From contig NZ_QMEW01000012.1 of NCBI RefSeq assembly GCF_003284965.1, positions 62,001 through 126,000 on the forward strand: a stretch of 64,000 nucleotides of DNA, in the 5' to 3' direction. How positions within the stretch are numbered: the first letter of the stretch is position 1; each line of letters begins with the position of its first letter. This stretch comes from Mycolicibacterium sp. GF69. Its GTDB lineage: Bacteria; Actinomycetota; Actinomycetes; Mycobacteriales; Mycobacteriaceae. This document shows positions 27,751 through 35,781 of this stretch, piece after piece. The notes below the pieces were generated by a model. The model had not been told where the DNA came from, did no database searches, and worked only from the letters and a program-made list of their open reading frames with translations. The position numbers and the translations under genes were made by a program.

Positions 27751-28724
27751 GACGCCCGCACCCTCGGATCGAGCGCGGCGTAGACGACGTCGGAGAGCAA
27801 GCCCGCCAACAGGATCATCACCCCGGAGAGAAGGGTGATCGCCGCGACGATGTTGATGTCCTGGTTACCGATGCCGGTGACGATCCATTCCCCGATGCCG
27901 TACCAGCCGAAGATCTTCTCGACGAACACCGCGCCGGTGACCAAACCCGCGACGCTGTAGGCGAACAACGTCGCCATCGGGATCAGCGCCGTGCGCAGCC
28001 CGTGTTTGAACAGGGCCCGCCGGCGCGTCAGCCCCTTGGCTCGTGCGGTGCGGATGAAATCCTGACCGAGTACGTCGAGCATCGCGTTGCGCTGGTACCG
28101 GCTGTAGATGGCGATCGAGGAAAGTGCGAGCGCCATGCTCGGCAACACCAGATGCTGCAACCGGTCCACGAACTGGTTCCATGCGCCCTCGATCGGGAAG
28201 GGCGCTGTCTCGCCGGTGTACTCGAAGATCCGGACGCCCAGCACGTTGTTCACACCCAGCGCTGCGAGTATGAGCAAGTTGGCCAATACGAATATTGGTG
28301 TGCTGATCACCAGCAGCGACACCAGAGTGACCACGCGGTCACTGAGCCGGTACTGCCGGACGGCGCCCCAGGCTCCGGCGGCGACGCCGATCACGGTGCC
28401 GACGACCGAGCCGATGATGAGCAGCCGCAGACTCACCCCGACCCGGCGCCACAGCTCGTCGGTCACGGGCTGTCCGCCGATCGTCACGCCGAAGTCGCCG
28501 CGGATGGCGCCGGAGGCCCAGTGGACGTACTGCTCGAGCACCGGCTTGTCCAGGCCGAGCTCGACGCGTTTGGCGTCGATGACGGCCTGCGGCGGTCGCG
28601 GGTTGCGGCTCTGCAGGCTGTCAAGCGGATCGAACTGCCATGACGCGAGGAGAAAAACGAGAAACGACGCCAGCGCAAGCAGCACGAGGTAGTTGAGCAG
28701 TCGGCGCGCCAAGAACCGCGTCAT
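27747..28724 (-). CDS. oppB: Oligopeptide ABC transporter permease OppB
   Basis: 325 residues with six membrane segments and the EAA loop FIRTARAKGLTRRRALFKHG. Same length as Rv1283c. First gene of oppBCDA. A TAACCT -10 element lies about 35 bases upstream on the minus strand. The operon imports short peptides; in M. tuberculosis Opp also takes up glutathione, which could matter for sulfur supply. Confidence 0.94.
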   Translation of the reverse strand: MTRFLARRLLNYLVLLALASFLVFLLASWQFDPLDSLQSRNPRPPQAVIDAKRVELGLDKPVLEQYVHWASGAIRGDFGVTIGGQPVTDELWRRVGVSLRLLIIGSVVGTVIGVAAGAWGAVRQYRLSDRVVTLVSLLVISTPIFVLANLLILAALGVNNVLGVRIFEYTGETAPFPIEGAWNQFVDRLQHLVLPSMALALSSIAIYSRYQRNAMLDVLGQDFIRTARAKGLTRRRALFKHGLRTALIPMATLFAYSVAGLVTGAVFVEKIFGWYGIGEWIVTGIGNQDINIVAAITLLSGVMILLAGLLSDVVYAALDPRVRAS

Positions 28725-28758
28725 GCTGTCAGTGTCCGTCCGTCGGCTGCATGCGCTC

Positions 28759-28764
28759 AGGTTA
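28759..28764 (-). promoter_or_regulatory. Putative -10 of the opp operon
   Basis: TAACCT (TANNNT) on the minus strand, giving a leader of roughly 28 bases before the oppB ATG. No convincing -35. The remaining intergenic bases up to 28955 show no other clear feature. Confidence 0.4.
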
Positions 28765-28955
28765 GGAGATCACAACCCCGATGGCCGTGATGTGGCCGCC
28801 GCAGCGCGGCGAACTGCATTGTTTGGCGTTTGGCGAACTCTCACCCACGGCCCAGCGTGCATCCAGAATCACCGGCTTCAGTGGAGGCACCTCGTGCAAT
28901 TTCACCGGTGGCCGCGCCGAGGGGGGACTGGGCAACCAGAAATGGAGGGATGCAG

Positions 28956-29216
28956 ATGGCACGTCACACGGCGCGACGGATCGCGTACATGAAGGCCGTC
29001 TGCGGGGTGATCGGCGGCGCTGCGGTCGTTGCGATGGCAACGTTCGGGGCCGGGGTCGAACAATCGGCCAACGTCACCGCGCTGGGCAAGCCGAAGATGA
29101 CCATCGGCGCGACGAGCACCCAGACCACCCCCGCCAAAGCGCCCGCGGTCGGCATGGCGGTGCCGCAGATCAAAGGCCCGGCGCCGCTGCCTTCGGAGGA
29201 GCAGGCTGCCAAGTAG
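28956..29216 (+). CDS. Small secreted Thr/Pro/Ala-rich protein, unknown
   Basis: 86 residues from ATG 28956, chosen because GGAGGG lies 6 bases upstream (an ATG two codons earlier touches it). Signal-like N-terminus with Arg residues then VCGVIGGAAVVAMATFGAG; the rest is a low-complexity tail (TIGATSTQTTPAKAPAVG). No recognised family. It heads the accessory island next to a two-component/glycosyltransferase cluster, and its Thr/Pro content makes it a possible O-glycosylation target (inference). Confidence 0.6.
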   Translation: MARHTARRIAYMKAVCGVIGGAAVVAMATFGAGVEQSANVTALGKPKMTIGATSTQTTPAKAPAVGMAVPQIKGPAPLPSEEQAAK

Positions 29217-29222
29217 CGCCTT

Positions 29223-29240
29223 CGACCGTTTCACCGGTCG
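29223..29240 (+). terminator. Hairpin after the 28956 gene
   Basis: CGACCG-TTTCAC-CGGTCG, perfect 6-base arms just after the stop codon; no U-tract, so a weak or Rho-assisted terminator at best. Confidence 0.3.
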
Positions 29241-29313
29241 TCCGTTCGGTTATCCAGCGCGTTAGGGGCTGCGACGTGGGTTGTCGCGCCCAGGGACCAA
29301 CGGAGGGGCCACG

Positions 29314-29562
29314 GTGACCTCGAAACATTTCAAGCTGATCTCGGCGTCGGTCGGAACGACCGCCTTGCTGGCGATGGGAGCGTTCTCGGTGGCGTCCACG
29401 ACGGCCGCGCAGGATGACGACGAACCGCCGGTGACGCCGGGGCCGGTGACGACGTCGGCGATCACCACCGGCGAGACCGTCACCGATTCGAAGGCTCCTG
29501 AGACCCCGACGACCTCGGTGGCCACGCCTCCGGTGACGGCCGAACCTGCGCCGACGGATTAG
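29314..29562 (+). CDS. Small secreted mucin-like Thr/Pro-rich protein, unknown
   Basis: 82 residues from GTG 29314, with GGAGGGG upstream. Signal peptide (LISASVGTTALLAMGAFSVA, cut near TTA-AQ), then an acidic DDDEPP stretch and about 45 residues made almost entirely of Thr, Pro, Val, Ala and Ser (TPGPVTTSAITTGETV, TPTTSVATPPVTAEPAP). This composition is what mycobacterial O-mannosylated proteins show. No domain recognised. Its 3' end overlaps the opposing small gene by 4 bases. Confidence 0.65.
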   Translation: MTSKHFKLISASVGTTALLAMGAFSVASTTAAQDDDEPPVTPGPVTTSAITTGETVTDSKAPETPTTSVATPPVTAEPAPTD

Positions 29563-29786
29563 TTGTCCAGCCGCGGTCGCGGTGGCCCGCCGCTGCCGCC
29601 GGGCGTGACAAATTCGCTGTGTAAAGCCGCGGGCGGCATCCCCTGGTCAACCGGCCCGCCGGCCATACCGTGCGCGAAGGGCGGTTGAGCGCCGCGCGTG
29701 CCGCTATCGGTGGCCGCATAGATCGCCGCGCCGCCGAGGCCGGCGACGACAACCGCTACCGCGATCGCCCGGGATGTCTCGCGCAA
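29559..29786 (-). CDS. Small membrane-anchored Gly/Pro-rich protein, N-terminus probably frameshifted
   Basis: As it stands the only start in frame is TTG 29786 (75 residues): one membrane anchor (AIAVAVVVAGLGGAAIYAAT) and an outside tail rich in Gly, Pro, Met (GGPVDQGMPPAA, TPGGSGGPPRPR). A better N-terminus lies in another frame: GTG 29856 reads VSTQPRNNDPVWG and would join smoothly to APQRASQRWSLRETSR if one G of the five-G run at 29818-29822 were removed. So either the sequence has an indel there or the gene is mutated. Divergent from the response regulator. No function recognised. Confidence 0.5.
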   Translation of the reverse strand: MRETSRAIAVAVVVAGLGGAAIYAATDSGTRGAQPPFAHGMAGGPVDQGMPPAALHSEFVTPGGSGGPPRPRLDN

Positions 29787-29887
29787 ACTCCACCGCTGCG
29801 ACGCCCGTTGCGGTGCACCCCCACACGGGGTCGTTGTTCCTCGGTTGAGTGCTCACGACTTCACGGTCCCCGGGTTCGATGTGTCCC

Positions 29888-29930
29888 GGCTGTGATGGGT
29901 ATCAGCGGCAAGTGAGAGTTCGTTTCACAG
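29888..29930 (+). promoter_or_regulatory. Inverted GCTGTGA/TCACAGC pair upstream of the response regulator
   Basis: GCTGTGA at 29888-29894 and its exact complement TCACAGC at 29924-29930, centres 36 bases apart. TCACAGC is the half-site type recognised by mycobacterial OmpR-family PhoP, so this may be an autoregulatory site for the OmpR-type regulator encoded next. Inference from sequence. Confidence 0.4.
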
Positions 29931-29972
29931 CGCGTACTTAGGAAGCGCACAGGAACAGCCAATGCGGTCGCG

Positions 29973-29978
29973 AATAAT
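29973..29978 (+). promoter_or_regulatory. Putative leaderless -10 of the two-component operon
   Basis: AATAAT ends 6 bases before ATG 29985. The GAGGGG between them is too close to serve as a ribosome site, which favours leaderless start. Confidence 0.4.
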
Positions 29979-29984
29979 GAGGGG

Positions 29985-30740
29985 ATGGCCACCCCGCCCT
30001 CGAGCGTCTCAGCGCAAGATCCCGGGCGGGTCGTCATGCGCCGCGCCGACGGAAAGCCGATCCGTGTGCTGGTGGTCGACGACGAGCCGATCCTGGCGGA
30101 GTTGGTGTCTATGGCACTGCGGTACGAAGGTTGGGACATCGCCACCGCCGGCGACGGTGCGAGCGCGATCGCCTCGGCCCGAGAGACGCCGCCCGACGTT
30201 GTGGTGCTCGACGTGATGCTGCCCGACATGAGCGGACTCGACGTTTTGCACCGGCTGCGCGAGCAGATTCCCGGTCTGCCGCTGCTGCTTCTGACCGCGA
30301 AAGATTCCGTGGAGGACCGAATCGCCGGCCTGACCGCAGGTGGCGACGACTACGTCACCAAGCCGTTCAGCATCGAAGAGGTGGTGCTGCGACTGCGCGC
30401 CCTTCTGCGGCGCACCGGCGTAGCGAGCGAGTCCAGCGGCGCCAAGATCGTCGTAGGTGACCTGGTGCTCGACGAGGACAGCCATGAGGTGACGCGCGGT
30501 GGTGAGCTGATCACCTTGACCGCCACCGAATTCGAGCTGTTGCGGTTCATGATGCGCAACTCCAAGCGCGTGCTGAGCAAGGCGCAGATCCTCGACCGCG
30601 TGTGGAGCTATGACTTCGGCGGGCGATCCAACATCGTCGAACTGTACGTCTCTTATCTCCGCAAGAAGATCGACAGCGGACGTGATCCCATGATCCACAC
30701 CCTGCGCGGTGCGGGGTATGTCCTCAAGCCCGCGCGCTGA
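29985..30740 (+). CDS. OmpR-family two-component response regulator
   Basis: 251 residues. Receiver domain 26-145 with acidic pair D32-D33, phospho-acceptor D76 (VVVLDVMLP), Thr near 104 (LLTAKD) and K126 (VTKPF). Winged-helix DNA-binding domain 155-250 with LTATEFELLRFMM and the recognition-helix segment NIVELYVSYLRKKID plus IHTLRGAGYVL. Closest in type to mycobacterial TcrX/PrrA regulators. Followed with overlap by its histidine kinase and then two glycosyltransferases, which are likely targets. An in-frame ATG at 30036 is an alternative start. Confidence 0.93.
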   Translation: MATPPSSVSAQDPGRVVMRRADGKPIRVLVVDDEPILAELVSMALRYEGWDIATAGDGASAIASARETPPDVVVLDVMLPDMSGLDVLHRLREQIPGLPLLLLTAKDSVEDRIAGLTAGGDDYVTKPFSIEEVVLRLRALLRRTGVASESSGAKIVVGDLVLDEDSHEVTRGGELITLTATEFELLRFMMRNSKRVLSKAQILDRVWSYDFGGRSNIVELYVSYLRKKIDSGRDPMIHTLRGAGYVLKPAR

Positions 30741-32283
30741 CGCGTCTTCGACGCGCATCCGCTCACCACGGACGTGGTCGTTGCGGGCGCGTCTGTTGGT
30801 TTCGCAAGTCGTGCTGCTCGCATTGGTGTGCGCAGCCATCGGCGTCGGCACCGAGCTTGCGCTGCAACACTTCCTGATGAAGCAGCTCGACAACCGGCTC
30901 GCCGAGACCGGGCGCCGCTCGACGGGGTTGTTCGAGCTCGGCCCGCCGCCACCACCGCCGCCGGGATTTCGCCGCCAGATGATCATCCACAACGAGCTAG
31001 GCCCGGGGCCTGCCTTTCTCAACGCGCCCGGTCAGGGCGCCCGTACTGTGGGCGCCGTCATCTCGCGCGGCGACGTCGTCGACGCCGCTGTGATCAACGC
31101 CGACGGCACCCGCGCCCAGATCAGTTCGGGCGCAGCGCAACAGCTGACCGGGATCGAACCCACCGGTGTCCCGGTGACGCGGGAGCTCGATGGACTCGGC
31201 AGCTACCGGTTGATCGCGATTCACGCCCGTGGGTCGGGCGATGTGATCGTGACCGGGCTACCGACCTCCGACGTCGACGACATGCTGTTTACCGTCGCAG
31301 TCGTCTTCTGCGTGGTGGGAGTGCTGGCGCTGATCGGCGGTACGACGGCGGGGATCGTGATCATCCGACGTCAACTGGCCCCGCTCGCAACGCTTTCCGA
31401 TGCGGCTCAGCAGGTGGCCGACCTCGAGCTCGACCGTGGTGAGGTGCGGCTGCCGACGCCGATCGTCGAGGTGGATCCTCAGGGCACGCACACCGAGGTG
31501 GGCCAGCTCGGGTCGGCGCTGAACCGGATGCTCGACCGCATCGCGTCGGCGCTGTCGGCGCGCCACGCCAGCGAGACGCGGGTGCGGCAGTTCGTTGCCG
31601 ACGCAAGTCACGAACTCCGCACTCCGCTTGCCGCGATCCGCGGTTACACCGAACTGGCACAACGTAAGCGCGACGACGTGCCCGACGACGTCGCGCACGC
31701 GATGAGCCGCGTCGAGTCCGAGGCCGTCCGGATGACCCAGCTCGTCGAGGACATGCTGCTGCTGGCTCGGCTGGATACCGGGCGGCCGCTGGAACGTGAA
31801 GCCGTGGACCTGTCGCGGTTGACCGTCGACACCGTCAGCGACGCCCACATCGCTGGACCCGATCACAAGTGGTCGCTGGAACTGCCCGACGAACCCGTCG
31901 TCATCACCGGGGACGAGGCACGACTGCATCAGGTGCTTGCCAATCTGCTGGCCAACGCGCGTATTCATACACCGCCCGGCACCTCGGTCACCACGTCGTT
32001 GACGGTCGACGCGGCCGGCGCCGCGGCATTGACTGTCGCCGATGACGGCCCCGGCATTCCCGCGTGGCTGCAACCGGAAATTTTCGAGAGGTTCGCGCGC
32101 GGCGACTCGTCGCGCTCGCGACGCGGCGGCAGCACTGGTCTCGGGTTGGCGATCGTCGCGGCCGTCGTCAAGGCGCACGGCGGCCGCATCGAGGTGCGCA
32201 GTGTGCCCGGCAATACCCGCTTCACCGTCAACTTTCCCGCTGATTCACAGCGGCGCCACGGTCAGGGCAATACAGAGGCATAG
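30718..32283 (+). CDS. Sensor histidine kinase (HAMP, HisKA, HATPase)
   Basis: 521 residues; ATG 30718 overlaps the regulator gene by 23 bases. Membrane segment about 23-47, outside sensor loop 48-188 containing a seven-proline run (76-82, followed by GFRR), second membrane segment 189-216, HAMP about 217-275, HisKA with H298 in VADASHELRTPLAA, and ATPase motifs LANLLANARIHTP (N box), DDGPGIP (G1) and GSTGLGLAIV (G2). TcrY-like. The stimulus is unknown; the Pro-rich sensor matches the Pro/Gly-rich outside segments of neighbouring proteins. Confidence 0.93.
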   Translation: MSSSPRADASSTRIRSPRTWSLRARLLVSQVVLLALVCAAIGVGTELALQHFLMKQLDNRLAETGRRSTGLFELGPPPPPPPGFRRQMIIHNELGPGPAFLNAPGQGARTVGAVISRGDVVDAAVINADGTRAQISSGAAQQLTGIEPTGVPVTRELDGLGSYRLIAIHARGSGDVIVTGLPTSDVDDMLFTVAVVFCVVGVLALIGGTTAGIVIIRRQLAPLATLSDAAQQVADLELDRGEVRLPTPIVEVDPQGTHTEVGQLGSALNRMLDRIASALSARHASETRVRQFVADASHELRTPLAAIRGYTELAQRKRDDVPDDVAHAMSRVESEAVRMTQLVEDMLLLARLDTGRPLEREAVDLSRLTVDTVSDAHIAGPDHKWSLELPDEPVVITGDEARLHQVLANLLANARIHTPPGTSVTTSLTVDAAGAAALTVADDGPGIPAWLQPEIFERFARGDSSRSRRGGSTGLGLAIVAAVVKAHGGRIEVRSVPGNTRFTVNFPADSQRRHGQGNTEA

Positions 32284-32405
32284 CCTGCACGGGCCACACT
32301 CACGGTGGTGACAGCCACCTTTCCTGGCGAGCAGGTGCGCCAGCCGAGGAATTCATAGCTCAGACACAGGTCGGGCCAACGGCAGACAAAAGCTCCTGCT
32401 CGACC

Positions 32406-33671
32406 ATGAATTTCATGACAGACCTCGCCGTCGACCCGCACATCCCCGAACGCATGCGCTTCCGACCCCGGCCCAACGCCGCAATCGCGGCCCGCGACGC
32501 GGGTGTGCCCGTTCTCGACGTCGTCGTACCGGTGTACAACGAGGAAGCTGACCTGGCCGCCTCCGTGCGCCGGCTGCATTGTCACCTCCGTGAGGACTTT
32601 CCGTTCGGGGCGCGAATCACGATCGCCGACAACGCAAGTGACGACGGTACGACACGGATCGCCGCCGCCCTTGCCGTCGAGCTCGACGATGTCCGCGTGG
32701 TCCGGCTGGAGCAGAAGGGCCGCGGCCGCGCGCTGCACACCGTATGGTCGGCCTCGGACGCGCCCGTGCTGGCCTACATGGACGTCGACCTGTCCACCGA
32801 CCTGGCCGCCCTCGCGCCGCTGGTCGCGCCGCTGATCTCGGGTCACTCCGACCTGGCGATCGGTACCCGATTGAACCGGAGCGCGCGGGTGGTGCGCGGC
32901 GCCAAGAGAGAAGTCATTTCCCGCTGCTACAACTTGATCCTCAAGTCCATTCTCGCCGCGAGCTTCTCCGACGCGCAGTGTGGATTCAAGGCCGTGCGGG
33001 CAGACGTCGCCCGTGAGCTCCTGCCGCATGTCTCCGACACCGGCTGGTTCTTCGACACCGAGCTGCTGGTGCTGGCCGAGCGCAGCGGGCTGCGCATCCA
33101 CGAAGTTCCCGTCGACTGGGTCGACGACCCGGACAGCCGGGTCGACATCCTCGCGACGGCGGCCGCCGACCTGCGCGGCATCGGACGGCTGTTGCGCGGG
33201 TTCGCCGACGGCTCTATCCCGGTCAATGCCATTGGCGCGCAACTGGGGTCGAATCGGTCGGCAGCACCGCGCTCGCTACTGCGGCAGGCGGTGCGGTTCG
33301 GTACGGTGGGAGTCATCTCGACCGCGGCCTATGTCGTCCTGTTCATGCTGACTCAGGGCTGGCTCGGCGCCCAGGCGGCCAACCTGGTCGCGCTGCTGGT
33401 GACGGCGATCGGCAACACGGCCGCCAACCGGCGGTTCACGTTCGGCGTCGGGGGCTGGGCCAACATGACGCGCCACCACATCGAAGGCCTGATCGTGTTC
33501 GGGCTCGCGCTCGCGATCACCAGCGGATCGCTCGGTGCGCTGCACGCCGTCGTCGCCCAACCGCACCATCTGCTCGAGCTGACCGTGTTGGTGGCGGCCA
33601 ATCTGGTCGCCACCGCGGCGCGGTTCGTCCTTCTGCGGGGGTGGGTTTTTCACCCCCGTCGCTCCTGCTGA
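32406..33671 (+). CDS. GT2 glycosyltransferase fused to a GtrA-like membrane domain
   Basis: 421 residues. Residues 37-260 are a GT-A, DPM1-like domain (VVVPVYNEEADL, ADNASDDGT, MDVDLSTD as DxD metal site, GFKAVR). Residues about 285-415 hold four membrane segments of the GtrA/DPMS family (LLRQAVRFGTVGVISTAAYV, GNTAANRRFTFG). Such fusions make polyprenyl-phosphate sugars and flip or present them. Its neighbour is a lipid-linked-sugar-dependent transferase, so it probably supplies that donor. An ATG three codons inside is an alternative start. 122 bases separate it from the kinase gene. Confidence 0.92.
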   Translation: MNFMTDLAVDPHIPERMRFRPRPNAAIAARDAGVPVLDVVVPVYNEEADLAASVRRLHCHLREDFPFGARITIADNASDDGTTRIAAALAVELDDVRVVRLEQKGRGRALHTVWSASDAPVLAYMDVDLSTDLAALAPLVAPLISGHSDLAIGTRLNRSARVVRGAKREVISRCYNLILKSILAASFSDAQCGFKAVRADVARELLPHVSDTGWFFDTELLVLAERSGLRIHEVPVDWVDDPDSRVDILATAAADLRGIGRLLRGFADGSIPVNAIGAQLGSNRSAAPRSLLRQAVRFGTVGVISTAAYVVLFMLTQGWLGAQAANLVALLVTAIGNTAANRRFTFGVGGWANMTRHHIEGLIVFGLALAITSGSLGALHAVVAQPHHLLELTVLVAANLVATAARFVLLRGWVFHPRRSC

Positions 33672-33696
33672 AACTGACTGTCACAGAGGAACACCG

Positions 33697-35592
33697 ATGA
33701 CGATTACCGCCGACACGCATCCGGCCGTCGCCGAAACGCCGACCGGACCGAGCAAGCCTTCGGACGCCAGTTGGGCGAGACCCGCGCTGCTGGTGCTGCT
33801 GCTGACCACCGCCGTGCTGTATCTGTGGGGCCTCGGTTCGTCCGGGTGGGCCAATGACTACTACGCGGCCGCCGCACAGGCGGGCACTCAAGACTGGAAA
33901 GCCTGGCTGTTCGGCTCGCTGGACGCCGGGAATGCGATCACCGTCGACAAGCCGCCAGCCTCACTTTGGTTGATGGCCCTGTCCGGCAGGGCCTTCGGCT
34001 TCAGTGCGTTCACCATGCTGCTGCCGCAGGCGTTGATGGGTGTCGGATCGGTTGCGGTGCTGTACGCAGCGGTGCGACGCGTCAGCGGGCCCGCCGCCGG
34101 CCTGATCGCCGGTGCGGTGCTGGCCCTGACGCCGGTGGCGGCGCTGATGTTCCGGTTCAACAACCCTGACGCACTGCTGGTGCTGCTCATGGTGGTCGCC
34201 GCGTACTGCACGATGCGGGCGACCGAGACGGCGAGCGGTCGGTGGATCGCGCTGGCCGGTTGCGCCGTCGGCTTCGCGTTTCTGACCAAGATGCTGCAGG
34301 CGTTCCTCGTCGTTCCGGCGCTGGGCCTGGTATTTCTGGTCGCCGCGCCGATCGGCGTGTGGGAACGCGTCGGCAAACTCGCCATCGGTGCGACGACGAT
34401 GGTCGTCTCCGCCGGCTGGTACATCGCACTGGTCGAGCTGTGGCCGGCCGATTCGCGGCCGTATATCGGTGGCTCGTCGAACAACAGCTTGCTGCAGCTC
34501 GCGTTGGGCTACAACGGAATCGATCGCATTGCAGGCGGAGGGGGGCCCGGTGGCCCCGGTGGTGGTCCACCCGGTGGCGGCGCCAACCTGTTCTTCGGCG
34601 GTGAGCCGGGTGCCGGCAGGCTGTTCGGCGATTCGATGGGCACTCAGGCGTCGTGGCTCTTGCCCGCCGCGCTGATCGGGCTGGTGGCTGGATTGTGGTT
34701 CACCCGCCGCACCGCCAGGACCGCCAGGGTGCGTGCCGCGCTGCTGTTGTGGGGTGGCTGGCTGGTGGTCACCGGTGCGGTGTTCAGCTTCATGGACGGA
34801 ATCATCCATCCCTACTACACCGTCGCGCTGGCACCGGCGATTGCTGCACTGGTCGGCATCTCGGTGTACGAGTTATGGTACGGCAGAGACTGTTTCGCGC
34901 CACGCGTCACGCTGGCCGCGATGTCGGCCGCGACGGGCGTCTGGGCGTTCATCCTGCTCGCCCGCACACCGGAGTGGTGGCCCGCCCTGCGCTGGGTGGT
35001 GCTCGCGGGATCGGTGGTGGTGGCTTCCTTATTGGCAGTCGGCGCACACCGGTTCGGCCGTGCTACGGCGGTACTGGCGTCCGCAGCTATGCTCTTCGGC
35101 GTCACCGGGAGCGCCGCGTACACACTGGCCACCGTGACCAACACGCACGGCGGGCCGATGGTGATGGCGGGCCCGGCGAGTGCTCAAACCGAGCCGGGTC
35201 GTGACGGTCCCCCCTTCCACGGGCCTCCGGGCAGGCCGGGTGCGGCCGCGGACAATCCGGCACTCGAAGACCTCGTTGAGGCCACGAAAAGCCGCTGGGC
35301 GGCAGCGACCGTCGGCTCGATGGGCGCCAGCAGCCTGGAGTTGAAGACCGGGGTATCGGTGATGGCGATCGGCGGTTTCACCGGCTCGGACAACTCGCCG
35401 ACGCTGGCGCAGTTCCAGGCGTATGTAACCGACGGGAAGGTGCGCTACTTCATCGCCGGCGGCCATGATCGTCCACCTGGTCACGGCTCGGGCAGTGCGA
35501 CCGATATCGCGGCGTGGGTGCAACAGAATTTCCCGCCCGTCGAGGTGGGTGGTGTCACGGTGTACGACCTCAGCGCACCGCCGCGCGGCTGA
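33697..35592 (+). CDS. ArnT/PMT (GT39-like, YkcB-type) membrane glycosyltransferase
   Basis: 631 residues. Multiple membrane segments from residue 28 on; first outside loop has the acidic WANDYY site (N53-D54) and ITVDKPPASLWLM, hallmarks of PMT/ArnT enzymes that take sugar from polyprenyl phosphate. Residues 280-297 are almost pure Gly/Pro (GGGPGGPGGGPPGGG), in an outside loop. Residues about 470-631 form an outside C-terminal domain with another Pro/Gly-rich stretch (DGPPFHGPPGRPG) and a mixed alpha/beta tail (VGGVTVYDLSAP). It likely glycosylates envelope lipids or proteins. GAGGA ribosome site; 25 bases after the GT2 gene, so one operon. Confidence 0.92.
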   Translation: MTITADTHPAVAETPTGPSKPSDASWARPALLVLLLTTAVLYLWGLGSSGWANDYYAAAAQAGTQDWKAWLFGSLDAGNAITVDKPPASLWLMALSGRAFGFSAFTMLLPQALMGVGSVAVLYAAVRRVSGPAAGLIAGAVLALTPVAALMFRFNNPDALLVLLMVVAAYCTMRATETASGRWIALAGCAVGFAFLTKMLQAFLVVPALGLVFLVAAPIGVWERVGKLAIGATTMVVSAGWYIALVELWPADSRPYIGGSSNNSLLQLALGYNGIDRIAGGGGPGGPGGGPPGGGANLFFGGEPGAGRLFGDSMGTQASWLLPAALIGLVAGLWFTRRTARTARVRAALLLWGGWLVVTGAVFSFMDGIIHPYYTVALAPAIAALVGISVYELWYGRDCFAPRVTLAAMSAATGVWAFILLARTPEWWPALRWVVLAGSVVVASLLAVGAHRFGRATAVLASAAMLFGVTGSAAYTLATVTNTHGGPMVMAGPASAQTEPGRDGPPFHGPPGRPGAAADNPALEDLVEATKSRWAAATVGSMGASSLELKTGVSVMAIGGFTGSDNSPTLAQFQAYVTDGKVRYFIAGGHDRPPGHGSGSATDIAAWVQQNFPPVEVGGVTVYDLSAPPRG

Positions 35593-35614
35593 TCGATCAA
35601 GAAAGAAAGCAGTC

Positions 35615-35693
35615 ATGAAAATCAAGCCATTCATGGCAGGGGCCCGTCGTCATCGGCGGTCTGGGTGCGTCCGCCGTCCTGCTTCCGCACTGA
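35615..35693 (+). pseudogene. Tiny frameshifted hydrophobic peptide gene
   Basis: ATG 35615 (GAAAG upstream) reads MKIKPFMAGA and then turns Arg-rich. Removing one base of the GGGGCCC run (35639-35645) gives instead VVIGGLGASAVLLPH and a TGA at 35691: a 25-residue peptide with a signal-like hydrophobic core. In the actual frame the ORF would run on to 35791, overlapping the carbonic anhydrase start. I treat it as a damaged small gene at the end of the glycosyltransferase operon. Confidence 0.45.
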
Positions 35694-35769
35694 TTCATGG
35701 CTGCGCCACGACGGCCATCCCATTGGATCGGCGTGGTTTTTTACCGCTCACGCAACGCCCACGCGGCGT

Positions 35770-35775
35770 TATGGT
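35770..35775 (+). promoter_or_regulatory. Leaderless -10 element of the carbonic anhydrase gene
   Basis: TATGGT, then 6 bases, then ATG 35782. Confidence 0.5.
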
Positions 35776-35781
35776 CGACGG

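Noticed and set aside
28725-28955. Extra gene in the opp/small-protein intergenic region
   Set aside because: Short frames here lack ribosome sites and change composition; only a promoter is supported.
34535-34595. Gly-rich stretch in the PMT-like enzyme as PE_PGRS-like or CRISPR-like repeat
   Set aside because: No PE domain, no GGAGGX pattern and no spacer structure; it is one loop of a membrane enzyme.
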